Shown here: one piece after another, positions 26,201-39,000 of the stretch
Layout of the letters: each line of letters opens with the position of its first letter
How positions within the stretch are numbered: the first letter of the stretch is position 1
Assembly (NCBI RefSeq): GCF_949628215.1
Contig: NC_134281.1
Coordinates: 7,388,501 to 7,452,500 of the forward strand
DNA length: 64,000 nt
Direction of reading: 5' to 3'
Origin: Phalacrocorax aristotelis
Lineage: Eukaryota; Chordata; Aves; Suliformes; Phalacrocoracidae
The notes under the pieces: model-generated
Database searches by the model: none
Told to the model about the DNA's origin: nothing
The model's input: only the letters and a program-made list of their open reading frames with translations
Translations under genes and position numbers: made by a program

Positions 26201-29200
26201 GAAAGCGTTAGAAGTGCATAGCAAAGCTGAAGTGTAGCCTGTGAAAATGATGATAACAGCAAATGGGAAACCATTTAATACTAGATGTGTTGGTTAGCTT
26301 GACAGTGTTGTGAGAATTTTGCTAAACCTGAAATGTATGCCTTGATAGTGCAGAGTCGGCAGAAAAGACCCAAGCAAGCTGAACCGCCGTGCTTACGCTC
26401 GAACAAATTGCAGCAACAGATGCACGTCGTGTTGCACTTCAGGGTTTGCTAGAAGCATGTGAGAGTAATATTGAGCTGCCCTTTCCCTAACCAAGACCCG
26501 AAGTGAAATTAAATACATTTCCCTAAAGTTGGTGACTCAGCCCAAATAGTGCTCACAGGCTCATTAGTAACTTACCTGATCAAATTTGATTTGCATAGGG
26601 ATGCAATTATGTGCAGCTACCTTCAAATGATTGCTAAGAAATTACTGGCATTTTCCATACTTTAGCATCTGGCACATTATTATATTGAAGGCTTATTTCT
26701 CCTGGAAAACTGTGGAAGTGAAAGGGGTTTTAGTAGGACTGTTACCATTTGATAGCAGGGAATACTGCACCACAAACATCTCTCTATGTGCCATTTTCTG
26801 GGCTCTTAAAAGAAATCTAGTGTCTCAGCCAGAAAGAACAGATGTGAGAAAATTGCAAAATGGTTGCCAAGCATTATGAATTAACTCTGCTGGTCAGATG
26901 CTCAACACCCCCAGTTGATTGTGTGCTAATCTAAGAGTAGAGTAAATCAATCATTATCCAGGCTCAGGATATCTAGGTAGACCATAGGAAGCTTCGTGAT
27001 TAATACGCATGTCCTCACCTAGATGATGGTTAGCTCTGCAATTCATGGTTAAACTGAAGGCAGAAAGAATTGCTTTTTAATAACCTTGATAATAACCCTT
27101 CTGATAGCTCCATTTAGGCATCATTATTGAATAATAGCCTGTGCATGTCATCGAGTCACTCTGACATTAGAACAGAAAATACACAAATATCCTGGTCATG
27201 CCACTGATCGAAATAAGGGACAAATCCTCTTCTGGGGCAAATTAACATAGTTCCCTTTATTAACAGAATGGGGTAGAATTTCTAAACAGGCACCGAACCA
27301 AAATGATGCTTAAAATTTTGATGCAGCGTGTGTAAGATTTTATAAGATTCTTAAAAACCCTTAACTGCCCCTCTGCTGTCATTCTGGCATTGTGTGGCAT
27401 CTAAGCTCGTGCTCAGTGGATTTGTGATAGACTTGAAGCTGCAGGGTGATGCGGATGGATGGACAGCACAGGCAGCAGGGACCCGAGCCATTGCAGACCA
27501 CAGCGGTGTGGGGAGATGATGAGGGCTGTTACAGAGCGGTGAACCAAAACTGTAGGTCTCAAAGGTTTACAACCATTTATCAGAGCTGCTGTTGTGGCAA
27601 AGGAAAGGAGAGACTGCTGGTACCCACACAAACAAAAACAAACATGGAATATGCTTGCACCACTCAGAACACCTTATGGAAGGAGACGTGCTCATTACCA
27701 GAATACACTACTGGCAGCTCAGCAGTGCCAGCATCAGTAAAACCACAGTGAATTACATCAACTGCTTATTATCTGGTCCATGACATACTGAGTCTGAGAT
27801 TGCTCCCAACACTGGAATATCTCTGCTGATTCAAGTGGGAATAAGACTGTCCAACACAAAGTAGCTGATACACTTTGCACAGTTAGCATAACCTCAGCTG
27901 TGCATGGCATGTGAAATACCCATTTCACGGAGGCTTTTGTTTATTTTTTCCTCCATTAAACCAATTACTAGCTAATCATTTTGTATAAAATAACACAATA
28001 TGACATTATTAGATCTGATCCAGGCAAACCCTTCATGTACAACAGCCTTGGTTTAATTTCATTTGTAGGATTAACAAACAAATCTAACAGCAAAACTGGC
28101 ATTAATGAAAGCAAAAGAGACGGCAAATTAATGTCATCCATGTTCAAGACAGTGTTAAAAGATGTAAGTTTTATTTAAATTTTCAGCTCTGATGACATGA
28201 AGCTAGGAGGAATCTTCATGCCATATAATCAGCAAAGAGAATTAAAATTATATGATCACATTATTGGCTGTTTTTGTCAAAATAACACTCCATGGTCCCT
28301 GTCAAAGTCTTTTCCTTTTTGTGTTAACACTGCATTTATTACAGTATCAGGTCTCTGTGTGTGCGCCATTCCCCTGGATGGCCCAGCGTGAAGCATTTGC
28401 TGGCTGGGCAGAGAGGTGAGACCTGGGTGGACAGCACAAATCTCACAAAAGTGAGAGGAGAAGAGAATAAAGAAGCAAATATGACTACCCAGGTATTGGA
28501 GGTGACAGCGTGCTCGCTGCCTTCTGCAGGTTGTGGGCTCTAAGGAGAGCAGACAGCAGAGGAGCTTGAGGAAGCCAGCTCAGAAGACAGAGCAGCAAGA
28601 GGTCCCGCAGGGCTCTGCAAGAAGGTGTGATAAACCCTGTCATTCACCATCGTGCACTGCTGTGTCCCGGCGGTGGTTTACCCTCACCCCTCCTGATTCA
28701 TAAGCCGTCAACTCCTTGTTTTGCTGCTTTGAAATTAATATCAGCCATCAATCCTAAAACGCTTTTCCAAGGAGATGAGTATTGTCCTCCAGTTCCAAAT
28801 GGGCAAGCTGAGGGAGGAGCAGAGGCAATGTGTCGAGGCTGCTCGGCACCTGCAAACCAAAACCTTTCTCTTGGGGGTCTCATATGCTGATGGACTGCTT
28901 TGTCCTGTGGCAAAGGCTGGGCAACAGATGGCAAAGAAAGTCAAGGAGGTGGTGGTGGAAAGAGAGCAATATTCAAATCACTTTATCCCTCAGATTTATT
29001 TAGAGCAACAGCTTTTTTTTCCTAATTTAGGAAATGAAAGACACATTTGCTCTAAGTTTTGTCCCCTGAGTTGTTCCTTATAGGCATGCTGTAAAGCTAA
29101 GATGACAAAGCAATACTGCAGAGGAACCTGATCTTTTGAAGGAGAATTTGAAAGACCATTTTCACGGTAAACATTTCTTATTGTCCTCATTCAGAGACCT

Positions 29201-30573
29201 CTGGCTCTGTTAGGGATATACAGTAACAGTTTTTATTGAGCTTCTAAGTCCCTCACAACTTGCTGTAGTCTGGTGCTTTGCAAATTCCAGTGGAAAAACT
29301 CCCTAGAGAATCAAATCCCAGCCTAGCTAAATCAGAGATATACTCTGAAAGGTGCCTATAAATCACAGCGTGCTTTCCCGACTCCATTCATACGTGAACG
29401 ATATGTTAGAGCCCCTATGTTAAGCAACGGAGCTGTGCTGAACACCTCTGTGGACAATTCTGTATTAGCTGCCAAGAAAATATGATTTATCCAAAAGCTT
29501 TGCATACAGAAAAACTTATGCTGACCCTCAGGTGGCTTTTTTCCCCACCACTACTACTTATGGCAGAAAGGAATATTTTCAGCTGACATGCCAATCAGCT
29601 GTCAATTAGCTGCTTGATGTGCTCAATGCTAAACACCATGCAGCCAAACAAATTGTCACAGTCTTGGAACCAGGGGTTGAGTTTTAGCACACACCTTCCT
29701 GCCCTCCTCCTTTTTAAGTGGGTGTGAGGATTCATCCAGGAGTAGAAACAAATTTTGGTAAAGAAAGGCCCCCCTGGGCTTTGCACTTGCACTGACCCCT
29801 CAGCATTGTGTTTGGGCAGATTTAAAAGGTTTTTGCTTCTTTTCAAGTTTTACTTTGCTTCAAAACGCGTGGTAGCAAGAGTGACAGTGATTTCAGCATA
29901 AGATCATCACTTGGGGTGATCACATGGCTTGGGTTTTCTGTTCCATTTACATTACCTCTAGTAATCCTTAGTTAGAATTACATTTATTCCAAACACTTTT
30001 GAGGCAAACTGACACACCTAGTTTGCTGTAAAAAATAAGGAATTTGTTTTATTTTAGAGTAGCTTGAGTTCTTTATTTGCTGCCTGCTATATGTGACACG
30101 CAGTCAGATCTCCTTCTTATGCATTGGTTATACATGACTGATTTCTTACTCTATATCAATGGCTATTTTTTTCAGTTACACTGTGGAAGGAAAAGTGATG
30201 CAAACCTGCTAATATTAGTATCATAGGACCTAAATATACTCTCTTCTTGCTTTTTCTCTCAGCGGAGGGTGAGTTCTAATTTCCAGGCTTCATGCCTTCA
30301 GAAAGCCTTATGATACCCATTTGTCTGTATGTTGGCATTGTTCTATAGCCAAACTAGTTTTTCTCCTTCTCTAGGACTTATTCCCCTTAGAGAATGATGT
30401 TTAAAATTTTCCAGTGGTTTAAATCAGTATTTGCTGCAGTAATTTTTTTTCACATTTCCTGAAGTTTCTCTTTAAAGGTACAGACAAAAATTAATCCTTC
30501 TCATCAGTGTGTGGGTCTCTTATCTCATTTATTAGTGTGATGGTTTTGAGGTGCTGACAGAGGACGGTTAATC

Positions 30574-30618
30574 TTGAAGGACAAGAGAATGAAGGAAAAG
30601 ATTATGAAGGACAAGATT
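30574..30618. repeat. Three tandem copies of a 15-bp unit
   Basis: TTGAAGGACAAGAGA, ATGAAGGAAAAGATT and ATGAAGGACAAGATT are contiguous, with few differences. This is a short purine-rich tandem repeat. Confidence 0.8.
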
Positions 30619-33000
30619 CTTATTCCACAACTGTATTCTATGGGTACATTCCTGGGTCTGTGGCTCAGCTTTCCCTCCATTTCTGCAGTGTTTGATGGGG
30701 CTGTTTAGCAAAGCGTTTCTGTAATACCTACAGTAAGCGTGTGTCCTGACAGGGCACATGGGAGCTTGGGGAACATCCTGAATTTCTCTTTCTGATGGAC
30801 GTTTGGAAGCACTTCTTGGATATTACTGCAAGGCAGCAGAAACAACTGCCTGGCAGTTTAGCAAGGAGCAGTTAATGAGGGTGTTGTGCACAAGTGGAGG
30901 AGTCTTTGACATAGTTCAAGTGGGATGTTGTTTTCTGTTGGAGTGGAGTGTCATTTTTATTTGAAGAGCGATGCACGTTGGAGAGGACCTGAAGTAGGAG
31001 CATGCTTGATTTCCTAGGTTGAGCATGATCCACAAGGCATTCATTGCTTTCTGTGACCATTTGTATACAAACCTGTCCACTTCTTTCCATCTTAACATGA
31101 TAGATATGAAACTTTTCTGTTTGAGAAGGTAGAGGGACCCTAAACCTGCCTGTGCTGGTGTCACAGGAAAGCAAAGGAGGTAGGAAAAGTGCTGCACCTG
31201 TGACAGTGGAAGCAGGGACAAAAGGAGCTACTGTACATGCAGGATGTTTTCCTCCTTTTCCAGCTGTGCCATGATGTAAAGAAAACATAATGCAGGATGC
31301 TCAGGATGAATAATTTAGGGGAAACAAGGATATAAAGTTAGTGAGCTGTGAATATGCAGCCAAGACAGTGACTTGAAGCTGTGTCTGTGCATCATTTTCA
31401 AGGCAATATTGGATTTCAAACTCTTACCTCCAGATGTTAATCCTTAATGGGAGCAAAGCTGGAGCTTGGCTTCCACAACTCAATTTGTAAAATAGCAGCC
31501 ACATGTTCCCTTCATCCCCCTATTGTTTTTATCACATAAAATGCAAAATCATAATTCCCCTGCTTAATTTTTCTCCTATACAGTCTTCCCATTTAAAAGA
31601 GTTATCACCCAAAACCCCATTAAGCAATGTTTTTGTCTCTTATTACAGGAATATGCAGTTTTACTGCAAACGGTTACAATTTTCAGAGAGCTGAGCTAGC
31701 CAGCCCAACTAGCTCAACTAACCAGATTCTTACCTGGTAGGGACTAGTCCAACTCCTTAGTACACACTGAGGCTGCTGCGGTACATGCCAGCCATCCATA
31801 CATTCTGCCCTGCTGTTGTGGGCAGCAGTAGACAACTGTCCTACCTGTAGTCATTACAGCTAATTTTGCACATAGTTAGATGCACAAAGTGAAAATCCCT
31901 TTTTATTTCCAGGCTTCCATTTTTGAATGAGGATTTTTCAAGTTTCAGTTAGTCTGTGCAATGAGAGATGGGCACCAATGAATACAGAGGTATCTCATTT
32001 AGTGCTACAAGGAGGCATACCTGAAGTTCAGCCCCTCATTTATTTGTATACACCTGGGAGAAAATTGCTTCTCTGTCATAGTGGCAGGTGTTGAACTGGA
32101 GGGAAAGCTGATTTAAAAAAAAATGGAATGCAAGAAATTTGGAGTGGATGGACAAAGCCATGCAGCATTCAAGGGGAAATTATTCAGAATCAATCCCCAG
32201 TTTCGAGCTTTGGGGCTTCAGTGAAAAGCAGTTGGAAGAAGCTGGTAAACAGCTAATACGTTTTCCCTCTGAGGGGCTGACAATATCAGTGACAGGATAA
32301 CAGCAGCGTGACGGGAGCTTTGCCATACGTGAACTTGCTGGCTCATCGCAGCACGGCATGATGCTCGCTGTGTGCCAGACAGGACATCTCCTCTCGCTCC
32401 CATCCTTTGTGCCTCGGTTTCTTTTAGGTAAGATCTGCCTTCCCTCCATTCACCAGGGCCTGAGGAAACTACAGGGAAAACAGAGCGAGGCACATCTGGA
32501 GCGATAGAGCAGCTGGGAAATGGCTAATGCTGCAGGGGACAGTGGTATCGTGCGGATGGCTGTGACCTTTTCAGTATTCCAGATTTTGAATGATTGGCCA
32601 TTTCCCCTCTTTCCCAGTCTGTAAACAGGGGAGCAGTGAAATAGGTGGCCAAAATAAACATGGAGTTACGTAGGCTAAGGCAAATTTATATTGAATTTAT
32701 GAGAGATAAAATTTTGCTACCTCATTCCACCCATAAAAATTATAAAGAGAAAAGAAAGTGACATAAAATCGATCCATTTCCATGACAAAGCTCATTATGA
32801 GAAGAGAAAATATAGTCCCATATTAACTTGTTCTCATTACTGTTCTAAGATTTATCATGTCAGGTGCAATGTGCAAGGGAGGAAAGGAAAACCTTCCTTG
32901 CCCTTACCTTAAAAAAAATCAAACAGACAAAACAAAGCAAATTATCCTCATCATGTTCAGTGAGTATATATATTGTCAAGCCTCACAAGGGACACAGTTA

Positions 33001-36000
33001 GCTCTGAAGGTATGACTTTGAGGAGCCCTTCCAGGCTGGGTGCTCTGGAGCAGGGCAGGTAGCCCTGCCCCAGCTGTTGCTACCAAACCAGCCTGGGAGG
33101 AAGATGCTACTTGAGGGCTTGAGAAGATTAGTCTATAACTTTGAGTCTATAACATTGAGTCTATAACATCATACCTCTTCTAAAGGGCAGCAGGAAGGGT
33201 ATCCCAGCTATTAAAATGCATGAAGTTTTTTAATACTTATGAACAAGTAACATTGAAGCAGATAATGTGTTTCCCTTTTTGTGCTACTGCATTTATTCTG
33301 AAATGCTCACTGAATGTAGCGGTTACCTGTTTTCTAACAATTTACTGTAAGTGTAGGAGTCAGGAACCTATAGAGGGCCATGGATATCTGAAGGGTGCTT
33401 ATTATTTGGCTTGCAAATATACTAGAGAAGTTTTAATTGGAGGAGCTGCTTGGCAAAGCACAGAGCTTCATAGCTTTGGCTAAAACCCTGGCCCTGCTCC
33501 CATTGACGTAGCCACAGTCACATCAGATCTTGACTGAAACATCTATGAAAGGATGTGTAAACAAGGTTCTTCACAGTGCAAAAACCAGCCCAGACTCCCA
33601 CGCATGAGTTGCCGGGTAGCCCAAGCACCCTTTCAACCACCTGAGTCCAAATACATCACAGACCAAGACCCTCTGGATTGTTTATCAGTGGTGGATGAGT
33701 CAGTACTGATCCTTCCAACATGTTTCCAGTAGCCTGTTAGGAAAGAGCCATCTTCCTTCTGGATGTGCAGGACTCTGGGGATGAGCAGCTGAGGTAGAAA
33801 GGCTGATACACACCATGCCTCTGAACTTCAGCTAAATTTGCCCACCCACTGATGTGGCATAAGGGACCTGTGCAATAGGTTGGAAAGCTTGCTTGGATAA
33901 GCCCCCATTGTCCCAAAAGCCCAGCAAAGTCATCTGCTCTGGCCAACAGGCAGAGCAAGGGGCTGCTGTAGATGTAATGTGGAGTGTCTTGTAACACCGC
34001 TTAACTGGTGGGGAGCAGGATTTGGAGTGGGAAACAGCTGATGGAAAAATAAGAGCAGACCTGAGTTGCCTGGAGCCAGGGAAGGGAGTTGCCATGCTCA
34101 GGCCAGTCCCAAGGTCAGTTATTTCATCTGACTGCTGTATTTTATCTGCAGTGCTCATTCTTAACTCAGCTTAAGCAGAGCAACAAGTCCTAGGAGAGAA
34201 GTCCAAACCTGTCTGCAGATGGAGTCGTTGCTGCGTTTGCAATGCACGTCCACAGCCCTGGCTCTGAGGGGCCACCCGAGAGTCTAGTCTCATCCTCGCA
34301 TGCATTGCTCCTTGTGTACTGCTGAACAGATGCAGTTCATTTTGGAGCTGACATCTGGTGCTGTCAGAGTACATAACTGGTGCTGATTTGCAATGCAAGC
34401 TGAATACTCTGACCTTTTTGGTGCATTCATAGGAGATGATAGTCTGTATGTGCTATATAGATAAACTAGTCAGTGTGTGGTATGTGCATTAGTTTGCAAG
34501 GATGACAAGTGAAAAGTAAATACACAAAAGGAAGACTGCCAAATTTGGCCAATGTAAAACCTCACTGGTCAGCTGAAGAACAGAAGAGATGACAGATAAA
34601 TGGAGGGTATAATGCCCTGATAAACACAGGCATTTCCTCAAATCAGGATTACAAATGCTGCTTCTCAATTCAACCAGCCTCCTCCTTACCCATGTAAATA
34701 ACATTCCCAGCCCTTTCTCCAGACCTCCAGAGGATAACACAGAAGTACTGTGATGCTTTGATCAGATGGTTGCCTTCATCCTTCCAAAATCTGGGAGGGC
34801 AACGTGAGCTATCACTGGGACAGAGGGAACCGTGTCAGGGATATCTGCGCCTCACAGCATAAAATGAATCCTGACCTATCCACAAAACCTAACCTAGCAC
34901 TGACTTGAATGGGAACATTTATATGGGGCAATGCAACACCCTGCAGAAAGGGCAGCTCAGGTCTGCAAGCAAGGTCTCTTAGGGCAGGCTAGGCTTGCTT
35001 CCTCATACGTGGCTCTGGGATTTATATTGTTATATGGCTTGGTTTACCTATTTTGTCTGTGCTTTGTGGTGTGGTCTTTGAATATCTCAGTCTTTCGTGT
35101 ATTTACCCCCACATGTCAGACTGGGACCTGGGGAATGGCTCTTTAGGGAGAGGCCTTGCTTTACTTGGCTGTTAGTATGCAACTCTCATGCACCCCAAAG
35201 CCTGTTGGCATGGGGAAATGTAGGGTCACACAGCAGAGACACTCAGCTATCAGCTGAGAAGGGCACTGCATGTGCTTGTGAGGTGTGAAATGAAGCGGGA
35301 TGGTCAGAGCGAGGCAGGGGGAGGCCAGGGCCTCTCCTCTGCAGCCTCCTCTGCAAACTCTCACAAAGTCACACCCTGCTGGGAGGGAGATGTGCTGTCT
35401 AGCTGTGCTTTGAACCTGCCCTGCATTTTGATTTGCATCAGGTGGTAGAAAGCTGAGTGATCACAGGGCTTGGCTGTAACGGCAGAGTAGCTTCAATAGT
35501 GTCAGTACAGATAAAAGTGAGATACAAATGTTTATCTGTCAAGAAGCTTGGGCATTAAGTGACATGTTTAAAGGAGAACTGAACACAGCTATCCAAAGCC
35601 ACAAGTCAGAGCATCCTTCTTCCGTACAAAAATCACTGTCCCGTACCTGTCTAAAGGCTGACGCATGCCCAATGAAGGGCAAGACTTTGCACTGCCACGA
35701 GAGAGTTGCCTGGGTCCTTGAGCCTAGAAAATACACAGTACACTGAGCCCCAGCTTAGTATATCATGGGATTTTCCTTGGCTCTACCAAAGGCTTGCCCC
35801 ATTGCAGCGATTAAGAGTCTAGCTCAAAATTTTCCAGGTACCTTTAGGATAGAGGACAACAGTCTTGTATTTTTTCTGAAGACATCATGGGGACATTCAC
35901 ACGGGGCCATCCTGTGTTCCTGAATTCATGGTAAAGGAGGGGCTGCAGCCCTCTCTGGGGCCAGCCTCCCCTGCGAGCTCAAAGGGTGAAACACCACTCT

Positions 36001-39000
36001 GGGCTCCACAAGTTGCGGAAAAGGTTTCACTGTCTGTGCCTCTCCTGCCATGTTCTCTGCAGATCTGGCTTTCAGCAATGAGCAGCCTAACTGATTACTG
36101 CAATGGCCTTGAGATCTCTGATTCCAAGCCATAAGTAAAAAACTTTCTCCTTACAAAACTCACTCAGAAAATTTGAATTTTAAATGAGTAGTTCCTTTAG
36201 CAGTGGGACTAATAAAAACTGATTTCTTCCAGTTTTGTACTCTGTAGTTTCATTTTCTGGTATCCAGGAAGGGGCAGACTCCAGGTGAATGTTTTACTGA
36301 GTCTGGGGTGCTGATAGCACCTTTCCCTGTGTGGACTCTTCCATGGCTGACTGGGGATGAGGTCTGGCTGCAGCCTTTCCACAGCAGAGACAGCAGCTCC
36401 TGTTTTCATGACAGCCAGAGGATCTCACTTGCCTTTGAAACTGCTGTTCCCCTTCAAATTTGGTGCAGACAGCCACATGCATTCAAAAATTACTCGGGGA
36501 GAACAGACATAGACACATAGTGGTACATGGAGTATGATTGTGTGAACCTCATTTGCTTGGGAAAATAGGCTAAAAATAATAAAATGCAGAAGCCTTGTTA
36601 TTATCACAGCTGAACAGTCTTTTCTGACATATTCTATTAAGTCTCTTCTGTTTCACTCAGGTTTTGCATTATTGGCTCTCCTCTCCACGAATGACCTTTT
36701 CCATGCCAGCCTTTGTAAAACTATTGCCATTCTTCATTTAGAAATTTGCTAAAGCATGTTTTCAGAAACCATAGATATTTTTTTTCCTGATGAATCTTCC
36801 CTTTTTGAGGAAAGGAACAAAGAATTATATTGCTGACCTTTCTTTATATTTAACAGGATCTTTTTGCAAGTTGAAAATTATACCATTGACTCTAAGTGGG
36901 AATAGTTCTTCCTATTGTGCATCAGTGTGTTTATTCCTACATTCTTAAGTCTGTCTGTAGTGGTATTTATAACATAACATGTTTTATAGGGAAACCTCAC
37001 TTTCTCATTCTACAAAAAAAAAAAAAGTTGAGAAACTGAAAGAATATTATTAAAACATTTAAGGACACAGCGACAGGTTAATAGAGTGAAGCACTTTGTG
37101 TCCTATATTTTCATGAAAAAGAACAAAATCTATCATTTTTTAAGCCATATTTCAGTTGTTTTGCAGCTTTTTGGGTATACTCAGGTTACCTATCTCATGC
37201 ATAGCATCACTGTCTACCTACAGAGCAGAAAGGGAGCCAGGCTCTGATGCCAGCAGTGATGAAGTAATTGAATGTCTTGCTGCTGTATTGCACTGTGCCC
37301 TGATGGGTGCCCATACCAGCATGGCCCTACAAGAGAACAGGAGATAAACAGGATTTAGCTTGGCCTCCCCAGTTGTATGATGGGTTTGTTCACTGGCTAC
37401 ATGTGCACAAAATACTTGTTCTGTGCAGTCTAACTGCCTGCTCCAGTAGTGTTACTTATTACTTAGGTCACAAGGGCTTTGCAGCTGTAGGATTTTATTT
37501 GCTGCATGAAAAAGCTACTAAACATTCACCTTTACCACTAAACTAGTTATTCCAGCTACTCTGTTACTTATCCGAGACATGTAACCCTTGCAAAGTAGTA
37601 CCTAAGTCTTGGTAATACCTCCCGGTGCATTGAGCAATGATGCTCATTAATGATTTGTGATCCCATATGTTCTATAGGTAGATGAATGAAATCATGCAAC
37701 TCCAAAGAGCTCATCCAGCAGCTCCTGTTCAACCCAAACGCATCCCTTTTTTTGCACCAGTCAGGGGTCTACGAGAGCAAAGCTATGGGTTGGTGACTTC
37801 AGTCCTTCTGAGATGTCATGTTACATAGATCTAGCAAGGAGATCATGCCCAATTACAATTTACTTCCTTCTTTAAAACGTGGTTCCTGGAAGCTTCCCCA
37901 GTTTCATCTTGTGCTGTGATGACGCCTGCCGTCCCAGGGATTCACCACTCCTGGTGGCTGTGCACAAGGTCTGGAATTGGACCGTCCTCGTACATCACTG
38001 CTTTCCATTCTGTCTGGCTCTATCTGTAATGAGTTTTCATTCTCTCAGCATCTGGCTTGTGTCTCACAGCACCGAGCAGATATCTGAGCCGGGGGACCCT
38101 GAGGCATTGAGTTCAGCTCTTTAACCTAATATTCTGCTGCTAAATGTGTTTAGGAGAGGAATACCTTGTGCTGCAGCCCTTTCCCATGCCACGATTTCCA
38201 TCGATTGCCAGGGCTGACTTGCAAAGCTGCCGTTGGTGGTGTTACAATTAACTGACACTTCATCTTAAAGGAGCAGAGAAGAGGCACCAAGAAGTCCCGT
38301 TAACTTCAGCAGCACATGGGTGCACAGAAGGACTGGCTCAGCCTGGACTGCCAAGCCTTCCAGCTGATTTGAAACAAATGCCTTTTGTTCTCCCTCTTTG
38401 TTTCATGCAGTAAATAAAAATTAATCTGCCAAGGACCAGAGCATTTAGGCTTACCGTATTTTTGTTTGTTCAGAGTATATCAGTCTGTTGTTCTTCCTGG
38501 CTAATCAGACAGAGCGGAAGCTAAAACAATCTCAATTTGTTGTTCCATTTTATTCTATACATAATCACTGCTTCTCGTTTGCCTCTAAATAGCTGCATAA
38601 ATACACATTAAATGCAGTGACATCTCTTTTGGGACTCGCTCCAGTGTTTCGTGGTTATCTTCTGTCTTTGAAAGAGATTAGGTTCTCAGATATTGCCATG
38701 TTTCTTGTAAAATCCTCTGTACTGTGCACATGCAGGAATGGCTATTATAATGCCGGCTCCATTCTTGTCCCCTGCAGTCATAAAGGCTTTAGTGATGCTA
38801 AATGAATGCATAAGAATCACATGTGCCCACATACGATATGTGAAAGCAGAAAAAAAGCTCTCAGTCTGGGTAGCCATGAAGGTTATTTTGGACTGACACT
38901 TCTTGCACTGTTCCTTCTTCTCTCAGCTTTCTCTTCTCCCGCTCTTGTCTCTGACTCTCAAGCTCCCAGTTTGCAGGGATCACTTTGGGTTAGCGGCTTG

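Larger units (their letters stand above)
23001..33000. other. Intergenic sequence, no gene recognised
   Basis: A small GC-rich patch lies at about 23090-23260. AT-rich blocks at about 24410-24730 and 27930-28300 look like possible conserved non-coding elements. The longest ORF is 138 aa on the minus strand at 30872-31288, with no domain. A strong isolated minus-strand donor (ATCAG/GTAAGT) lies at about 26568-26580 without an obvious acceptor. Confidence 0.65.

Noticed and set aside
26568-26580. Perfect minus-strand donor CAG/GTAAGT
   Set aside because: No convincing acceptor lies upstream on the same strand, and a perfect nine-base donor is expected about once in two such windows.
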